A stretch of 64,000 bases of DNA from Chryseobacterium sp. 52 (lineage in GTDB: Bacteria > Bacteroidota > Bacteroidia > Flavobacteriales > Weeksellaceae): the NCBI RefSeq assembly GCF_002754245.1, contig NZ_PEEX01000001.1, forward strand, positions 868,001 to 932,000. The letters run 5' to 3'. Below are positions 56,100 through 64,000 of this stretch, one piece after another (position 1 is the first letter of the stretch; each line of letters opens with the position of its first letter). Both the position numbers and the translations under genes were made by a program. The notes below the pieces were generated by a model. That model ran no database searches. It was not told the origin of the DNA and saw only the letters and a program-made list of their open reading frames with translations.

Positions 56100-58307
56100 T
56101 TAGAATTTATAAGTCAGTGTTCCTACTGCATTAATAAGCTTCTGTGGATTGGCTGTAGTATACCCGATCCAGTAATGCTGGTTCGTGAAATTGTCTACTT
56201 TTACCCCGATTCTGAATTTTTTAGCATCATAATAGGCGCTGGCATTCAAGACGATATAAGAAGGCAGAGAAAGGACATTGTTTGTTCCTATTTTTGTGTC
56301 AGGATTAATGTCTAACATATTGACTACCTTATTCTCGCTGGCATAGTTTCCGCCAATTCCAAAACCTAATCCTTTAAGTCTGCCATCTAAGAACTGATAG
56401 CTTGCATATAAATTAACTAAGTAAGGGGAACCAGAGGTGTTAGGCCTTCTGTTTGCAACGGACTCATCAGCCTTTGTATATTTCGAATCGTTATAACTAA
56501 AACCTGCAATGGCTGTAAATCCTTTTACCAGATATGCATTAACCTCAAGATCAACACCTTTACTTACGATGGTACCGTCTTGTATAGATGCATTAGGAAC
56601 ATCGGGTAAACTTCTTAAAACATCTTTTACTTTGATGTGGTAATAACTAAACGTGGATGATATTTTCCCGTTTAACAGGCTGGTCTTTATTCCTCCCTCC
56701 AGCTGGTTCGCTTGCTGAGGAACAGGTGTTGCCATTATATTGTCACCATTCCTATAGTAATCCAGATTTTTGAAACTGTTCTGGTAGTTTCCAAAAAGGG
56801 AAACCTTATCTTTTATCACTTCGTAAACGATTCCCAGTTTGGGAGAAAAAAAGGTTTGGCTTAATTTTTTAGCATCCTCCGGGCTGTCAAAGTTTGAAGG
56901 ATCGGGTTTATTGATAAAATGGTCTACCCGCAGAGCCATTAAAACATTCAGATTATTTGTAATATTCAAGACATTGGAAATATAGACCGCATAATTATCC
57001 TGTATTCCTTTTATAAGGGCAGGTTTCATGCTTGCCGCAGCTGCATCGTATTTTGCTTGTAATGCTGTACCGTTGAAATTTGTGTAATCAAATCCAGACT
57101 GATGTAAGGGCACCGGTATTGGATTGCCGTTTGAATCTCTGTCAAATCCATTGATGTCATAAAAGTTTTGATCATTATTTATTCTTAAATAATCAAAGCC
57201 TAAAACGACCCGGTTTCTTAAATTTCCGATATGGAAATCACCATTAAAGTTTTGTTGGAAATTGAATGATTTTTTTCTGCTGTCTCTGGTAGATTGGTCG
57301 CTTCTGTATAAATCAGTAATTTCATTTCCTGCAAAAAATAAATACGGCATAAATCCATCAGAATAGCTTGAAGAGGTACTGAAATTAGTGGAAGAGGTAA
57401 TCGCATTAGAGATCGTATAGTTTACCTGTCCGAAAAAGTTGATGCTTCGTCCTGTATTTGTTAAATCCTTCCCTAAATAGGCGTTTTTATAATCCAGATT
57501 GAAATCTTTAATACTTTTAACCTTTGCTAGATAGCCACCCGAAAAAAAGAAAAAAGTCTGATCGCTCATACTTTTCATCTGGAATAACTCCATATCCAGG
57601 TTAATGCTTAATCGGTCTGTAGGTTTGTAGCTTAAGCTTGGTGCCACAGCGATATTTCTTCTTAAACCTTCTGTCTGGAAAGTTCCTTCATTGGTGTAAG
57701 CAGAATTTAATCTGAATAATAGTTTTTTATCTTTGGTAAGAGGAGTGTTGATGTCTACTGCTGCTCTGTACGTGTCATAGCTTCCGCCTGCCAGACTTAT
57801 ATTTCCTCCAAAAGTTTCGAAAGGTTTTTTCGTGATACGATTGATTACTCCGCCATAGCTGGTTAATAAACTTCCGAATAATGTTCCTGAAGGCCCTTTC
57901 AAAACTTCAAGCTTTTCCAGGTTAACTGCATCTATTGAGCCTGTTACCGCTCCCAAAACTCCGTTTCTTAAAGAGTTGGCAGAAACAAACCCTCTTAAGC
58001 TCACATAAGCGCCTCCGTCACCCGCTCTTCCATTAGAGGTCCACATTGTCTGCAGGCCTGTAATGTTTTTAAAAGCATCATCTACCGTAAAAATTCCCTG
58101 ATTTTCTAGAATTGTTTTATCTATGCTTGAGTAAACCTGTGGGTTTTCAATAGCTTTTAAAGGCATTTTATTGGAGTACTCACTGTCTTTTTTGACATAA
58201 GTGTTGATGATCACTTCATCAATGCTTTTTAAGGCGGTTGAATCCTTTTCCTGAGACAAAACCAGTATAGAACCCAGCAATGAGGCACAGATCAGTACAT
58301 TCTTCAT
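56100..58307 (-). CDS. TonB-dependent siderophore receptor (first in cluster)
   Basis: A 735-residue receptor started at 58307 (MKNVLICASLLGSILVLSQ), which gives a signal peptide just after the promoter. The plug shows DEVIINTYVKK, VYSSIDKTILENQGIFTVDDAFK and GPSGTLFGSLLTSYGGVINRITKKP. The barrel ends with VGTLTYKF. It is the first gene of the five-gene iron-import series. Compared with the second receptor it shares the plug pattern but little else, so the two probably differ in substrate. Confidence 0.9.
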   Translation of the reverse strand: MKNVLICASLLGSILVLSQEKDSTALKSIDEVIINTYVKKDSEYSNKMPLKAIENPQVYSSIDKTILENQGIFTVDDAFKNITGLQTMWTSNGRAGDGGAYVSLRGFVSANSLRNGVLGAVTGSIDAVNLEKLEVLKGPSGTLFGSLLTSYGGVINRITKKPFETFGGNISLAGGSYDTYRAAVDINTPLTKDKKLLFRLNSAYTNEGTFQTEGLRRNIAVAPSLSYKPTDRLSINLDMELFQMKSMSDQTFFFFSGGYLAKVKSIKDFNLDYKNAYLGKDLTNTGRSINFFGQVNYTISNAITSSTNFSTSSSYSDGFMPYLFFAGNEITDLYRSDQSTRDSRKKSFNFQQNFNGDFHIGNLRNRVVLGFDYLRINNDQNFYDINGFDRDSNGNPIPVPLHQSGFDYTNFNGTALQAKYDAAAASMKPALIKGIQDNYAVYISNVLNITNNLNVLMALRVDHFINKPDPSNFDSPEDAKKLSQTFFSPKLGIVYEVIKDKVSLFGNYQNSFKNLDYYRNGDNIMATPVPQQANQLEGGIKTSLLNGKISSTFSYYHIKVKDVLRSLPDVPNASIQDGTIVSKGVDLEVNAYLVKGFTAIAGFSYNDSKYTKADESVANRRPNTSGSPYLVNLYASYQFLDGRLKGLGFGIGGNYASENKVVNMLDINPDTKIGTNNVLSLPSYIVLNASAYYDAKKFRIGVKVDNFTNQHYWIGYTTANPQKLINAVGTLTYKF

Positions 58308-58324
58308 GAAAGTCAAATTTTTTG

Positions 58325-58332
58325 CAAATATA
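58325..58332 (-). promoter_or_regulatory. -7 box (TATATTTG) of the iron-import cluster
   Basis: Minus-strand TAnnTTTG match 18 bases before the ATG at 58307. The upstream bases (to 58366) are AT-rich and might contain a Fur site (for example TTATTTAGAACAATTAA), but no exact inverted repeat is visible. Confidence 0.5.
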
Positions 58333-58402
58333 TTGTTTTTAATTGTTCTAAATAAATAACAGGATTGATATTTATCATGAAATTATTAGGTGCTGAATAA
58401 CA

Positions 58403-58438
58403 AAACCCCGCTTCAGTCACTGCTGAAGCGGGGTTTTT
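58403..58438. terminator. Strong terminator after secA
   Basis: AAAACCCCGCTTCAG and CTGAAGCGGGGTTTT form a perfect 15-bp stem with a 6-base loop and T/A tracts on both sides. It lies 23 bases after the secA stop codon on the minus strand. Confidence 0.9.
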
Positions 58439-58460
58439 ATGAGATTTTATTATTGATTTC

Positions 58461-61400
58461 TTAAGCCGGGATTTCTCCTTTGTATAAGAAAGAAATAATT
58501 TCTTTGTTCATTTTGTCAACCATTTCACTGAATAAGTGGAATGATTCCTGTTTGTAGATTACCAATGGATCTTTCTGCTCGTAAACGGCACCTTGAGAAG
58601 ATCTTCTCAGGTCATCCATTTCACGAAGGTGAAGTTTCCAGTTTTCATCAATGATAGATAAAGTAATGTTCTTTTCAAAATCATTGATCAGGCTTTCACA
58701 CTGAGTATCGTAAGCTTCTTTCAGATCAGCAACAATAGTCATTGTTTTGTGTCCGTCTGTAAAAGGAACCTGGATCATTTTGAACATTGAACCCTGATTC
58801 TGATAAACATTCTCAATAATAGGGAATGATTTTTCTTTCAGTAAGCTCAGCTTCATTTTATAATCTTCCTGAGCTGCTTTGAAAAGGATATCTGTTAATT
58901 CCGGAACCTGTTTAGTCTTTAGATCATTTTCAGAGACAGGAGATTCCATGGTGAAAAACTTAATGATATCAAATTCGAAATCTTTATAGTTTCCTGTCGC
59001 TTTTCCTTTTGTAACAATAGAGTTGGAAACATCAAAGATCATGTTTGTAATGTCATACTTCAGGTGATCCCCGAACAAAGCATTCTTTCTTCTCTTGTAG
59101 ATCACATCACGCTGCTTGTTCATTACGTCATCATACTCAAGAAGTCTCTTTCTGATACCGAAGTTATTTTCCTCTACTTTTTTCTGCGCTCTTTCAATAG
59201 ACTTGCTGATCATTGAATGCTGAATCACTTCACCATCTTTATGACCCATTCTGTCCATCATTTTAGCAATTCTTTCAGAACCGAATAAACGCATCAGGTT
59301 ATCTTCAAGAGATACATAGAACTGAGAACTTCCCGGATCTCCCTGACGTCCCGCTCTACCTCTAAGCTGTCTGTCAACACGTCTTGAGTCATGTCTTTCA
59401 GTACCGATAATCGCTAAACCACCTGCTTCTTTTACTTCTTTAGACAGTTTAATATCCGTACCACGACCAGCCATGTTGGTCGCAATTGTTACAGCACCCG
59501 GTTGTCCAGCTCCTGCTACAATTTCTGCTTCCTTCTTGTGAAGCTTCGCGTTCAACACCTGATGAGGTATTTTTCTTAATTGAAGTGCTTTTGAAAGTAA
59601 CTGAGAAATTTCAACAGACGTTGTACCTACCAGTACAGGTCTTTTTGCTGCGGTTAACTTTTCAATTTCTTCAATTACAGCATTATATTTTTCTCTATTA
59701 GTTTTGAAAACTAAATCCTGTCTGTCGTGTCTTATAATCGGACGGTTGGTAGGAATTACCACAACATCTAATTTGTAGATTTCCCAAAGTTCCCCAGCCT
59801 CTGTTTCAGCAGTACCCGTCATCCCCGCAAGTTTATTGTACATACGGAAATAGTTCTGAAGCGTTACTGTCGCAAAAGTTTGAGTTGCTGCCTCGATTTT
59901 TACATTTTCTTTCGCTTCAATCGCCTGGTGAAGACCGTCTGAATAACGGCGTCCTTCCATGATACGACCTGTCTGCTCGTCAACGATTTTTACTTCACCA
60001 TCAATGACTACATACTCATCATCTTTTTCAAATAATGTATATGCTTTTAAAAGCTGGCTCATCGTGTGTACACGCTCAGATTTTTCTGCAAAGTCAGAGA
60101 AAAGTCTCTCTTTAGCTTCAAATTCTTCCTCTTTGGATAAGTTTCTGGCTTCCACTTCAGCGATTTCTGTTCCGATATCCGGAAGAACGAAGAAGTTATT
60201 GTCAGAGTTACCTTGAGACATGTATTCAACTCCTTTGTCAGTAAGATCAACCTGATTATTTTTTTCCTCTATTACAAAATAAAGATCTTTATCTACAATC
60301 GGCATATCACGGTTGTTGTCCTGCATGTATTGGCCTTCAACTTTCTGAAGCAATGCTCTGTTTCCGCTTTCTGATAAAAACTTGATTAATTGTCTGTTTT
60401 TAGGAAGACCTCTGTAGGCCTGAAGCAATTTGAATCCTCCTTCTTTTGTATTTCCGGCAGTGATTAACTTTTTAGCTTCATTGAAGATCGCAGAAACTGT
60501 TTTCTTCTGAACATCCACAATTCTGTCGATAGAAGGCTTAAGAACATCAAATTCCTGTCTGTCTCCCTGAGGAACAGGACCGGAAATAATCAATGGAGTT
60601 CTTGCATCATCTACCAATACGGAGTCAACTTCATCCACGATCGCAAAGTTCAATTCTCTTTGTACCAGTTCTGAAGGTGAAGTCACCATGTTATCTCTCA
60701 AATAATCGAAACCGAATTCGTTATTTGTTCCGTAAGTAATATCTGAATTGTATGCTTTTCTTCTTCCGTCTGAGTTAGGCTGGTGGTTATCGATACAGTC
60801 AATAGACATTCCATGGAACTGATACAATGGCCCCATCCAGGCGGAGTCTCTTTTGGCAAGATAGTCATTCACCGTTACAACGTGAACTCCTCTTTCCGGA
60901 AGTGCATTCAGGTAGATAGGTAATGTTCCCACTAAGGTCTTACCTTCACCCGTTGCCATTTCTGTGATTTTACCGCTGTGAAGAATAACCCCACCGATAA
61001 ACTGTACATCGTAATGAACCATATCCCAGTTGACAGGTGTTCCTGCAGCATCCCATGAGTTTTTCCAAACGGCAGTATCTCCCTGGATTTCCACGAAATC
61101 TTTACCTGCAGCAGCCAATTGTCTGTCCCAGTCCGTTGCTTTAGTACGGATCTCTCCGTTCTGAGCCCATCTTCTTGCTGTTTCTTTTACCAATGAAAAA
61201 GCTTCAGGAAGAATCTGTCCAAGGACTTTCTCTTCAATGTCGTATGATTCTTTTTTAAGAGTCTCAATTTTTGCGAAAAGAGCCTCTTTCTCATCAACGT
61301 TAGATGAGTTTTTTATCTGCTCTTGTACCTGTTCTATTTGAGTTGTTATCTTGCTGGTTGCAGATTTAATATTTTCTTTAAACTCAGCAGTTTTCTCTCT

Positions 61401-61535
61401 CAAACCATCATCAGACAATTGCTGAATGCTTGGTTCAACAGCTTTGATTTTTGTTACAACTTTTTTTACTTCTTTTAGGTCCTGCGCTTTTTTGTCTCCC
61501 AAAAACCCTTTAAGAACTTTGTTTAAAAAACTCAT
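58461..61535 (-). CDS. secA: Preprotein translocase ATPase SecA
   Basis: A 1024-residue motor for Sec export. Walker A is GEGKT (196-200), the DEAD-type box is in [12 protein letters not shown], and later motifs [14 protein letters not shown] and [13 protein letters not shown] are intact. It is about 120 residues longer than E. coli SecA (901). One extra part is a helical insertion at about residues 52-105 (repeated Lys/Glu/Gln heptads), as in other Bacteroidota. The C-terminal zinc-binding SecB/lipid tail is missing: the protein ends in FLYKGEIPA. Confidence 0.97.
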   Translation of the reverse strand: MSFLNKVLKGFLGDKKAQDLKEVKKVVTKIKAVEPSIQQLSDDGLREKTAEFKENIKSATSKITTQIEQVQEQIKNSSNVDEKEALFAKIETLKKESYDIEEKVLGQILPEAFSLVKETARRWAQNGEIRTKATDWDRQLAAAGKDFVEIQGDTAVWKNSWDAAGTPVNWDMVHYDVQFIGGVILHSGKITEMATGEGKTLVGTLPIYLNALPERGVHVVTVNDYLAKRDSAWMGPLYQFHGMSIDCIDNHQPNSDGRRKAYNSDITYGTNNEFGFDYLRDNMVTSPSELVQRELNFAIVDEVDSVLVDDARTPLIISGPVPQGDRQEFDVLKPSIDRIVDVQKKTVSAIFNEAKKLITAGNTKEGGFKLLQAYRGLPKNRQLIKFLSESGNRALLQKVEGQYMQDNNRDMPIVDKDLYFVIEEKNNQVDLTDKGVEYMSQGNSDNNFFVLPDIGTEIAEVEARNLSKEEEFEAKERLFSDFAEKSERVHTMSQLLKAYTLFEKDDEYVVIDGEVKIVDEQTGRIMEGRRYSDGLHQAIEAKENVKIEAATQTFATVTLQNYFRMYNKLAGMTGTAETEAGELWEIYKLDVVVIPTNRPIIRHDRQDLVFKTNREKYNAVIEEIEKLTAAKRPVLVGTTSVEISQLLSKALQLRKIPHQVLNAKLHKKEAEIVAGAGQPGAVTIATNMAGRGTDIKLSKEVKEAGGLAIIGTERHDSRRVDRQLRGRAGRQGDPGSSQFYVSLEDNLMRLFGSERIAKMMDRMGHKDGEVIQHSMISKSIERAQKKVEENNFGIRKRLLEYDDVMNKQRDVIYKRRKNALFGDHLKYDITNMIFDVSNSIVTKGKATGNYKDFEFDIIKFFTMESPVSENDLKTKQVPELTDILFKAAQEDYKMKLSLLKEKSFPIIENVYQNQGSMFKMIQVPFTDGHKTMTIVADLKEAYDTQCESLINDFEKNITLSIIDENWKLHLREMDDLRRSSQGAVYEQKDPLVIYKQESFHLFSEMVDKMNKEIISFLYKGEIPA

Positions 61536-61553
61536 AAATATTTTGCTTTATGC

Positions 61554-61662
61554 TTAAAGCGATATGCCTTAAGCGTTTTACTGACACGCTTATCGTGTGA
61601 ATTTTATATATAAAAAAGGGCAAATAAGCTCTAAGCATACTGCCTAAAGCTTATCGCTTTAA
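61554..61662. repeat. Spacer with inverted word repeats
   Basis: TTAAAGCGATA (61554-61564) and its exact complement TATCGCTTTAA (61652-61662) frame the spacer between the DUF2795 gene and secA. TATGCTTA/TAAGCATA is a second inverted pair within it (61549-61556, 61632-61639). It may form a long imperfect hairpin. Confidence 0.45.
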
Positions 61663-61884
61663 TTAATATTCGTCTTCGTTCCAAAGGAAATCCTCGTCGG
61701 TAGGATAGTCGCTCCAAACCTCTTCGATAGATTCATAGATTTCTCCTTCGTCTTCGATTGCCTGAAGGTTTTCCACTACTTCCATTGGTGCACCAGTTCT
61801 GATTGCATAGTCAATAAGTTCTGCTTTTGTCATTGGCCAAGGTGCGTCACTTAGATATGAGGCTAATTCTAATGTCCAGTACAT
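61663..61884 (-). CDS. DUF2795 domain-containing protein
   Basis: A 73-residue acidic protein (MYWTLELASYLSDAPWPMTKAELIDYAIRTG, then an acidic tail ending in WNEDEY). I recognise the DUF2795 pattern: a small helical domain with LxxAPWPxTKAELIDYA. The function is unknown; Bacteroidota usually carry it near housekeeping genes. It has a good -7 box (61904) and might be co-transcribed with secA through the hairpin spacer. Confidence 0.88.
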   Translation of the reverse strand: MYWTLELASYLSDAPWPMTKAELIDYAIRTGAPMEVVENLQAIEDEGEIYESIEEVWSDYPTDEDFLWNEDEY

Positions 61885-61903
61885 AATTTTCTGATTTTTT
61901 TTG

Positions 61904-61911
61904 CAAAAGTA
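61904..61911 (-). promoter_or_regulatory. -7 box (TACTTTTG) for the DUF2795 gene
   Basis: Minus-strand TAnnTTTG match 19 bases before the ATG at 61884; leader of about 13 bases. Confidence 0.55.
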
Positions 61912-62027
61912 TAAAATTAGCTTATATTAAACGCTTTTTTATACTTGATTTTCAATTCTTTTTGATTAATTTTTGTTCATTGTCCGTCATAGACCGCATT
62001 ACAGCTGTACTGACAACTTACATGTTG

Positions 62028-63050
62028 TCATTTTCTCAAAAACCATTCCACAAATTTTTTTATGCCATTTTGGAAGTCTGTGTCTGGTTTGTAGCCTATT
62101 AATGTCTTCGCTTTTGTGATATCTGCATTGGTTTTCTGGACATCTCCCGGCTGCATTGGCAGATTTTTTTTAGTGGCAGAAATTTCCAGCGTGTGTTCTA
62201 TGGTCGCAACCATTTCGGATAAAGTAACGACTTCACTTTCTCCAAGGTTAATGATTTCATACACACCGGAATGAGTCTCCAAATACAGGACAGACTTTAT
62301 AATTCCGTCAATAATATCATCAATATACGTATAGTCTCTTGCTGTATTCCCGTCACCATAGAACGGGATTTCCTGGCCCTCCGATATCAGTTTTGTGAAT
62401 TTGTGAATGGCAAGATCGGGTCTCTGTCTGGGGCCGTATACTGTGAAAAACCGAAGCTGGACCATATCAATATGATACAGATTATGATAGACATGTCCCA
62501 GTATTTCGCCACTCCTTTTTGTAGCAGCATAAGGAGAAATAGGATGGTCTACATTATCGCTTTCCGCAAATGGAATTTTTTCATTGTTTCCGTATACACT
62601 TGAAGAAGATGCACATACAAATTTATTGATATTGAATTCTTTACAGAGTTCCCAGAGATTCATAGTGCCGCGCACGTTTACTTCTTCATACTCCAGGGGT
62701 CTTTCAATGGATGGACGAACGCCGGCAAGCGCTGCAAGGTGAATGACAAGATCAATATCGTGATTGTTAAAAATAGTTTCAAGTCCCTTCTTATCACGGA
62801 TATCCTGATAATACATCTGGTATTTATCTGACTGGGAATAATCAGTTAAATATCTGATATCGGTCTCTTTGTCTGAAAACTCAAAATCCGAAATTTTATC
62901 AATAGACTCTAAAGTATTTTTAATTTTTATCTGATAACTATAGAAATCATCAAAATTGTCAACGTTTATGACAGAATGTCCATGTCTTAATAATTGTTCT
63001 ATTAAATGGGAGCCTATAAATCCGCTTCCTCCTGTTATAAGATAAGTCAT
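62028..63050 (-). CDS. NAD-dependent nucleotide-sugar epimerase (UDP-glucuronate 4-epimerase-like)
   Basis: A 340-residue extended-SDR enzyme. The NAD motif is TGGSGFIGSH (residues 6-15), an early DNFDDFYSYQIK segment is typical of UDP-glucuronate epimerases, the catalytic CASSSSVYG and YAATK are present, and FTVYGPRQRPDLAIHKF is family-typical. It would supply sugar nucleotides (such as UDP-galacturonate) for surface polysaccharide. The stop codon lies inside a small inverted repeat TGACAAC/GTTGTCA. It stands alone with its own -7 box and is divergent from the DUF2797 gene. Confidence 0.9.
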   Translation of the reverse strand: MTYLITGGSGFIGSHLIEQLLRHGHSVINVDNFDDFYSYQIKIKNTLESIDKISDFEFSDKETDIRYLTDYSQSDKYQMYYQDIRDKKGLETIFNNHDIDLVIHLAALAGVRPSIERPLEYEEVNVRGTMNLWELCKEFNINKFVCASSSSVYGNNEKIPFAESDNVDHPISPYAATKRSGEILGHVYHNLYHIDMVQLRFFTVYGPRQRPDLAIHKFTKLISEGQEIPFYGDGNTARDYTYIDDIIDGIIKSVLYLETHSGVYEIINLGESEVVTLSEMVATIEHTLEISATKKNLPMQPGDVQKTNADITKAKTLIGYKPDTDFQNGIKKFVEWFLRK

Positions 63051-63069
63051 TTGTGGTTTTTTAGTGGGA

Positions 63070-63077
63070 CAAAAATA
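63070..63077 (-). promoter_or_regulatory. -7 box (TATTTTTG) for the epimerase gene
   Basis: Minus-strand TAnnTTTG match 19 bases before the ATG at 63050; leader of about 13 bases. Confidence 0.55.
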
Positions 63078-63136
63078 TAAATTTACTTTTTGAAAATATA
63101 ATCATTAAATTTACTTAAAAAAGTAATATAAATAGT

Positions 63137-63934
63137 ATGCAGTTTCAAGGGCAAATTTTAAAAATGACGAGCTATGATGCACAGCCGATCCAGTATTATC
63201 TGAATCTTTCAGGAGATCTTATCCATATGAATGAGCTGTTCGGGAAAGAACTGAGTATAAAACATACGGGATTTCAATGTGTCAATTGTGGGGAAAATAA
63301 GCCTATTTACAGAATGGGATTCTGCAAAAGCTGTTTCTTTGAAAGTCCTTATGCCAGTGATACAATCATTCGTCCGGAGCTTTCTACAGCCCATTTAGGG
63401 GTTGCTGAACGTGATCTGGAAGTGGAAAAACAAATCCAGCTGCAGCCTCATACCGTATATCTTGCCTATACGGGAGATGTAAAGGTAGGCGTGACGAGGA
63501 ATACTCAGATTCCGACAAGATGGATCGACCAGGGAGCTACTTTTGCACTTCCGATTGCCAGAACAGAGAACCGTTACGAAGCCGGAATGATAGAAGTAGC
63601 CCTAAAAGAACACCTTCCGGATAAGACAAACTGGAGAAAAATGCTTCAGGATGATTTTGAGGGAGAAATAGATCTTGCCGATTTTCAGCAGAAGATCAGA
63701 CAGTATTTCCCTGAAGATTTCCAGAAGTTCTACAGTGAAGGAGAAGATGTCTGGAAGTTTGATTATCCTTTTGAAAAGCCTGAAAAAGTGACTTCATTTA
63801 CCTTGGATAAAAAACCTGAATTTTCTGGAAAGCTGACAGGAATCAAAGGGCAGTATCTTAGTTTTGAGGGTGGAAATTTTATTAACATTAGAGGACACGA
63901 AGGATATGTGATCGAATTGGAGATAAAAAATTAA
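63137..63934 (+). CDS. DUF2797 domain-containing protein
   Basis: A 265-residue cytoplasmic protein. A Cys4 zinc-ribbon-like site (C48, C51, C63, C66 in FQCVNCGENKPIYRMGFCKSC) is followed by a segment similar to GIY-YIG folds (VYLAYTGDVKVGVTRNTQIPTRWIDQGA) and NRYEAGMIEVAL. I recognise DUF2797, a family of unknown activity that is conserved in Bacteroidota. Whether it still cleaves DNA is unclear. It lies 36 bases ahead of another gene that leaves the window. Confidence 0.88.
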   Translation: MQFQGQILKMTSYDAQPIQYYLNLSGDLIHMNELFGKELSIKHTGFQCVNCGENKPIYRMGFCKSCFFESPYASDTIIRPELSTAHLGVAERDLEVEKQIQLQPHTVYLAYTGDVKVGVTRNTQIPTRWIDQGATFALPIARTENRYEAGMIEVALKEHLPDKTNWRKMLQDDFEGEIDLADFQQKIRQYFPEDFQKFYSEGEDVWKFDYPFEKPEKVTSFTLDKKPEFSGKLTGIKGQYLSFEGGNFINIRGHEGYVIELEIKN

Positions 63935-63970
63935 TCTTATATTTAAGATAACAAAAACCAAATCACAAAT

Positions 63971-64000
63971 ATGAAAAAGTGGGTCAAAAAGTTATTAATA
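63971..64000 (+). CDS. Start of an exported or membrane protein (partial)
   Basis: The ATG at 63971 opens MKKWVKKLLI, a basic start running into hydrophobic residues as in a signal peptide; only ten codons are present. It follows the DUF2797 gene by 36 bases. The product cannot be identified. Confidence 0.35.
   Translation, partial: MKKWVKKLLI

Overview
The window reads as chromosomal DNA of a flavobacterium close to Chryseobacterium/Elizabethkingia (Bacteroidota). Supporting signs are Bacteroidota -7 boxes (TAnnTTTG) ahead of many genes, weak Shine-Dalgarno signals, TonB-dependent receptors with carboxypeptidase-regulatory or plug domains, long FtsZ and SecA variants, tRNA-like genes without encoded CCA, and a Gram-negative (meso-DAP type) division and cell-wall cluster. 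The assignment rests on reading alone; no database search was possible.

Layout. 1-5190: a probable organophosphonate uptake/oxidation group on the minus strand (FAD oxidoreductase cut by the window edge, DUF5690 transporter, TonB-dependent receptor, XRE-cupin regulator). 5385-9266: an OmpR-type two-component system, then a two-gene unit (UspA-like protein, YoaK family) whose promoter carries helically phased repeats. 9656-15011: mutL, rhomboid protease, two tandem endonuclease/exonuclease/phosphatase paralogues and two lipoproteins. 15154-16668: a GH3-family enzyme. 17181-21155: an AT-rich islet with a DMT exporter, a TusA-like sulfur carrier, an unknown 250-residue protein and a cysteine-desulfurase-like PLP enzyme, followed 25 bases later by four tandem class-II tRNA-like genes with an abnormal anticodon arm. 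21315-39291: bacilliredoxin, then yqeY and a complete minus-strand dcw cluster (mraZ-rsmH-ftsL-ftsI-murE-mraY-murD-ftsW-murG-murC-ftsQ-ftsA-ftsZ, without murF or ddl). 39564-41457: alpha/beta hydrolase, engB, ElaA-like acetyltransferase. 41548-47428: small secreted proteins around a lipoprotein sensor kinase/NarL-type regulator pair. 47482-49214: msrA and a ROK kinase. 49299-58307: an iron/siderophore import cluster (two PepSY membrane proteins and three TonB-dependent receptors). 58461-63934: secA, a DUF2795 protein, a nucleotide-sugar epimerase and a DUF2797 protein; a last gene starts at 63971.

How the parts work together. The dcw cluster makes lipid II (MurC/D/E, MraY, MurG) and supplies the divisome (FtsZ, FtsA, FtsQ, FtsL, FtsI, FtsW). 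MraZ probably represses its own promoter through two direct repeats. The receptor cluster would import ferric siderophores, with PepSY proteins as likely inner-membrane reductase partners.

Two signals look most original. First is the PLP enzyme/TusA/unknown-protein/exporter group joined to four tandem tRNA-like genes. Second is a palindrome TTACGG-N4-CCGTAA placed 33 bp upstream of the -7 box at three promoters around the 43587-45892 two-component system, which suggests a local regulon. Hairpin repeats with compensatory changes also fill several spacers of the dcw cluster.
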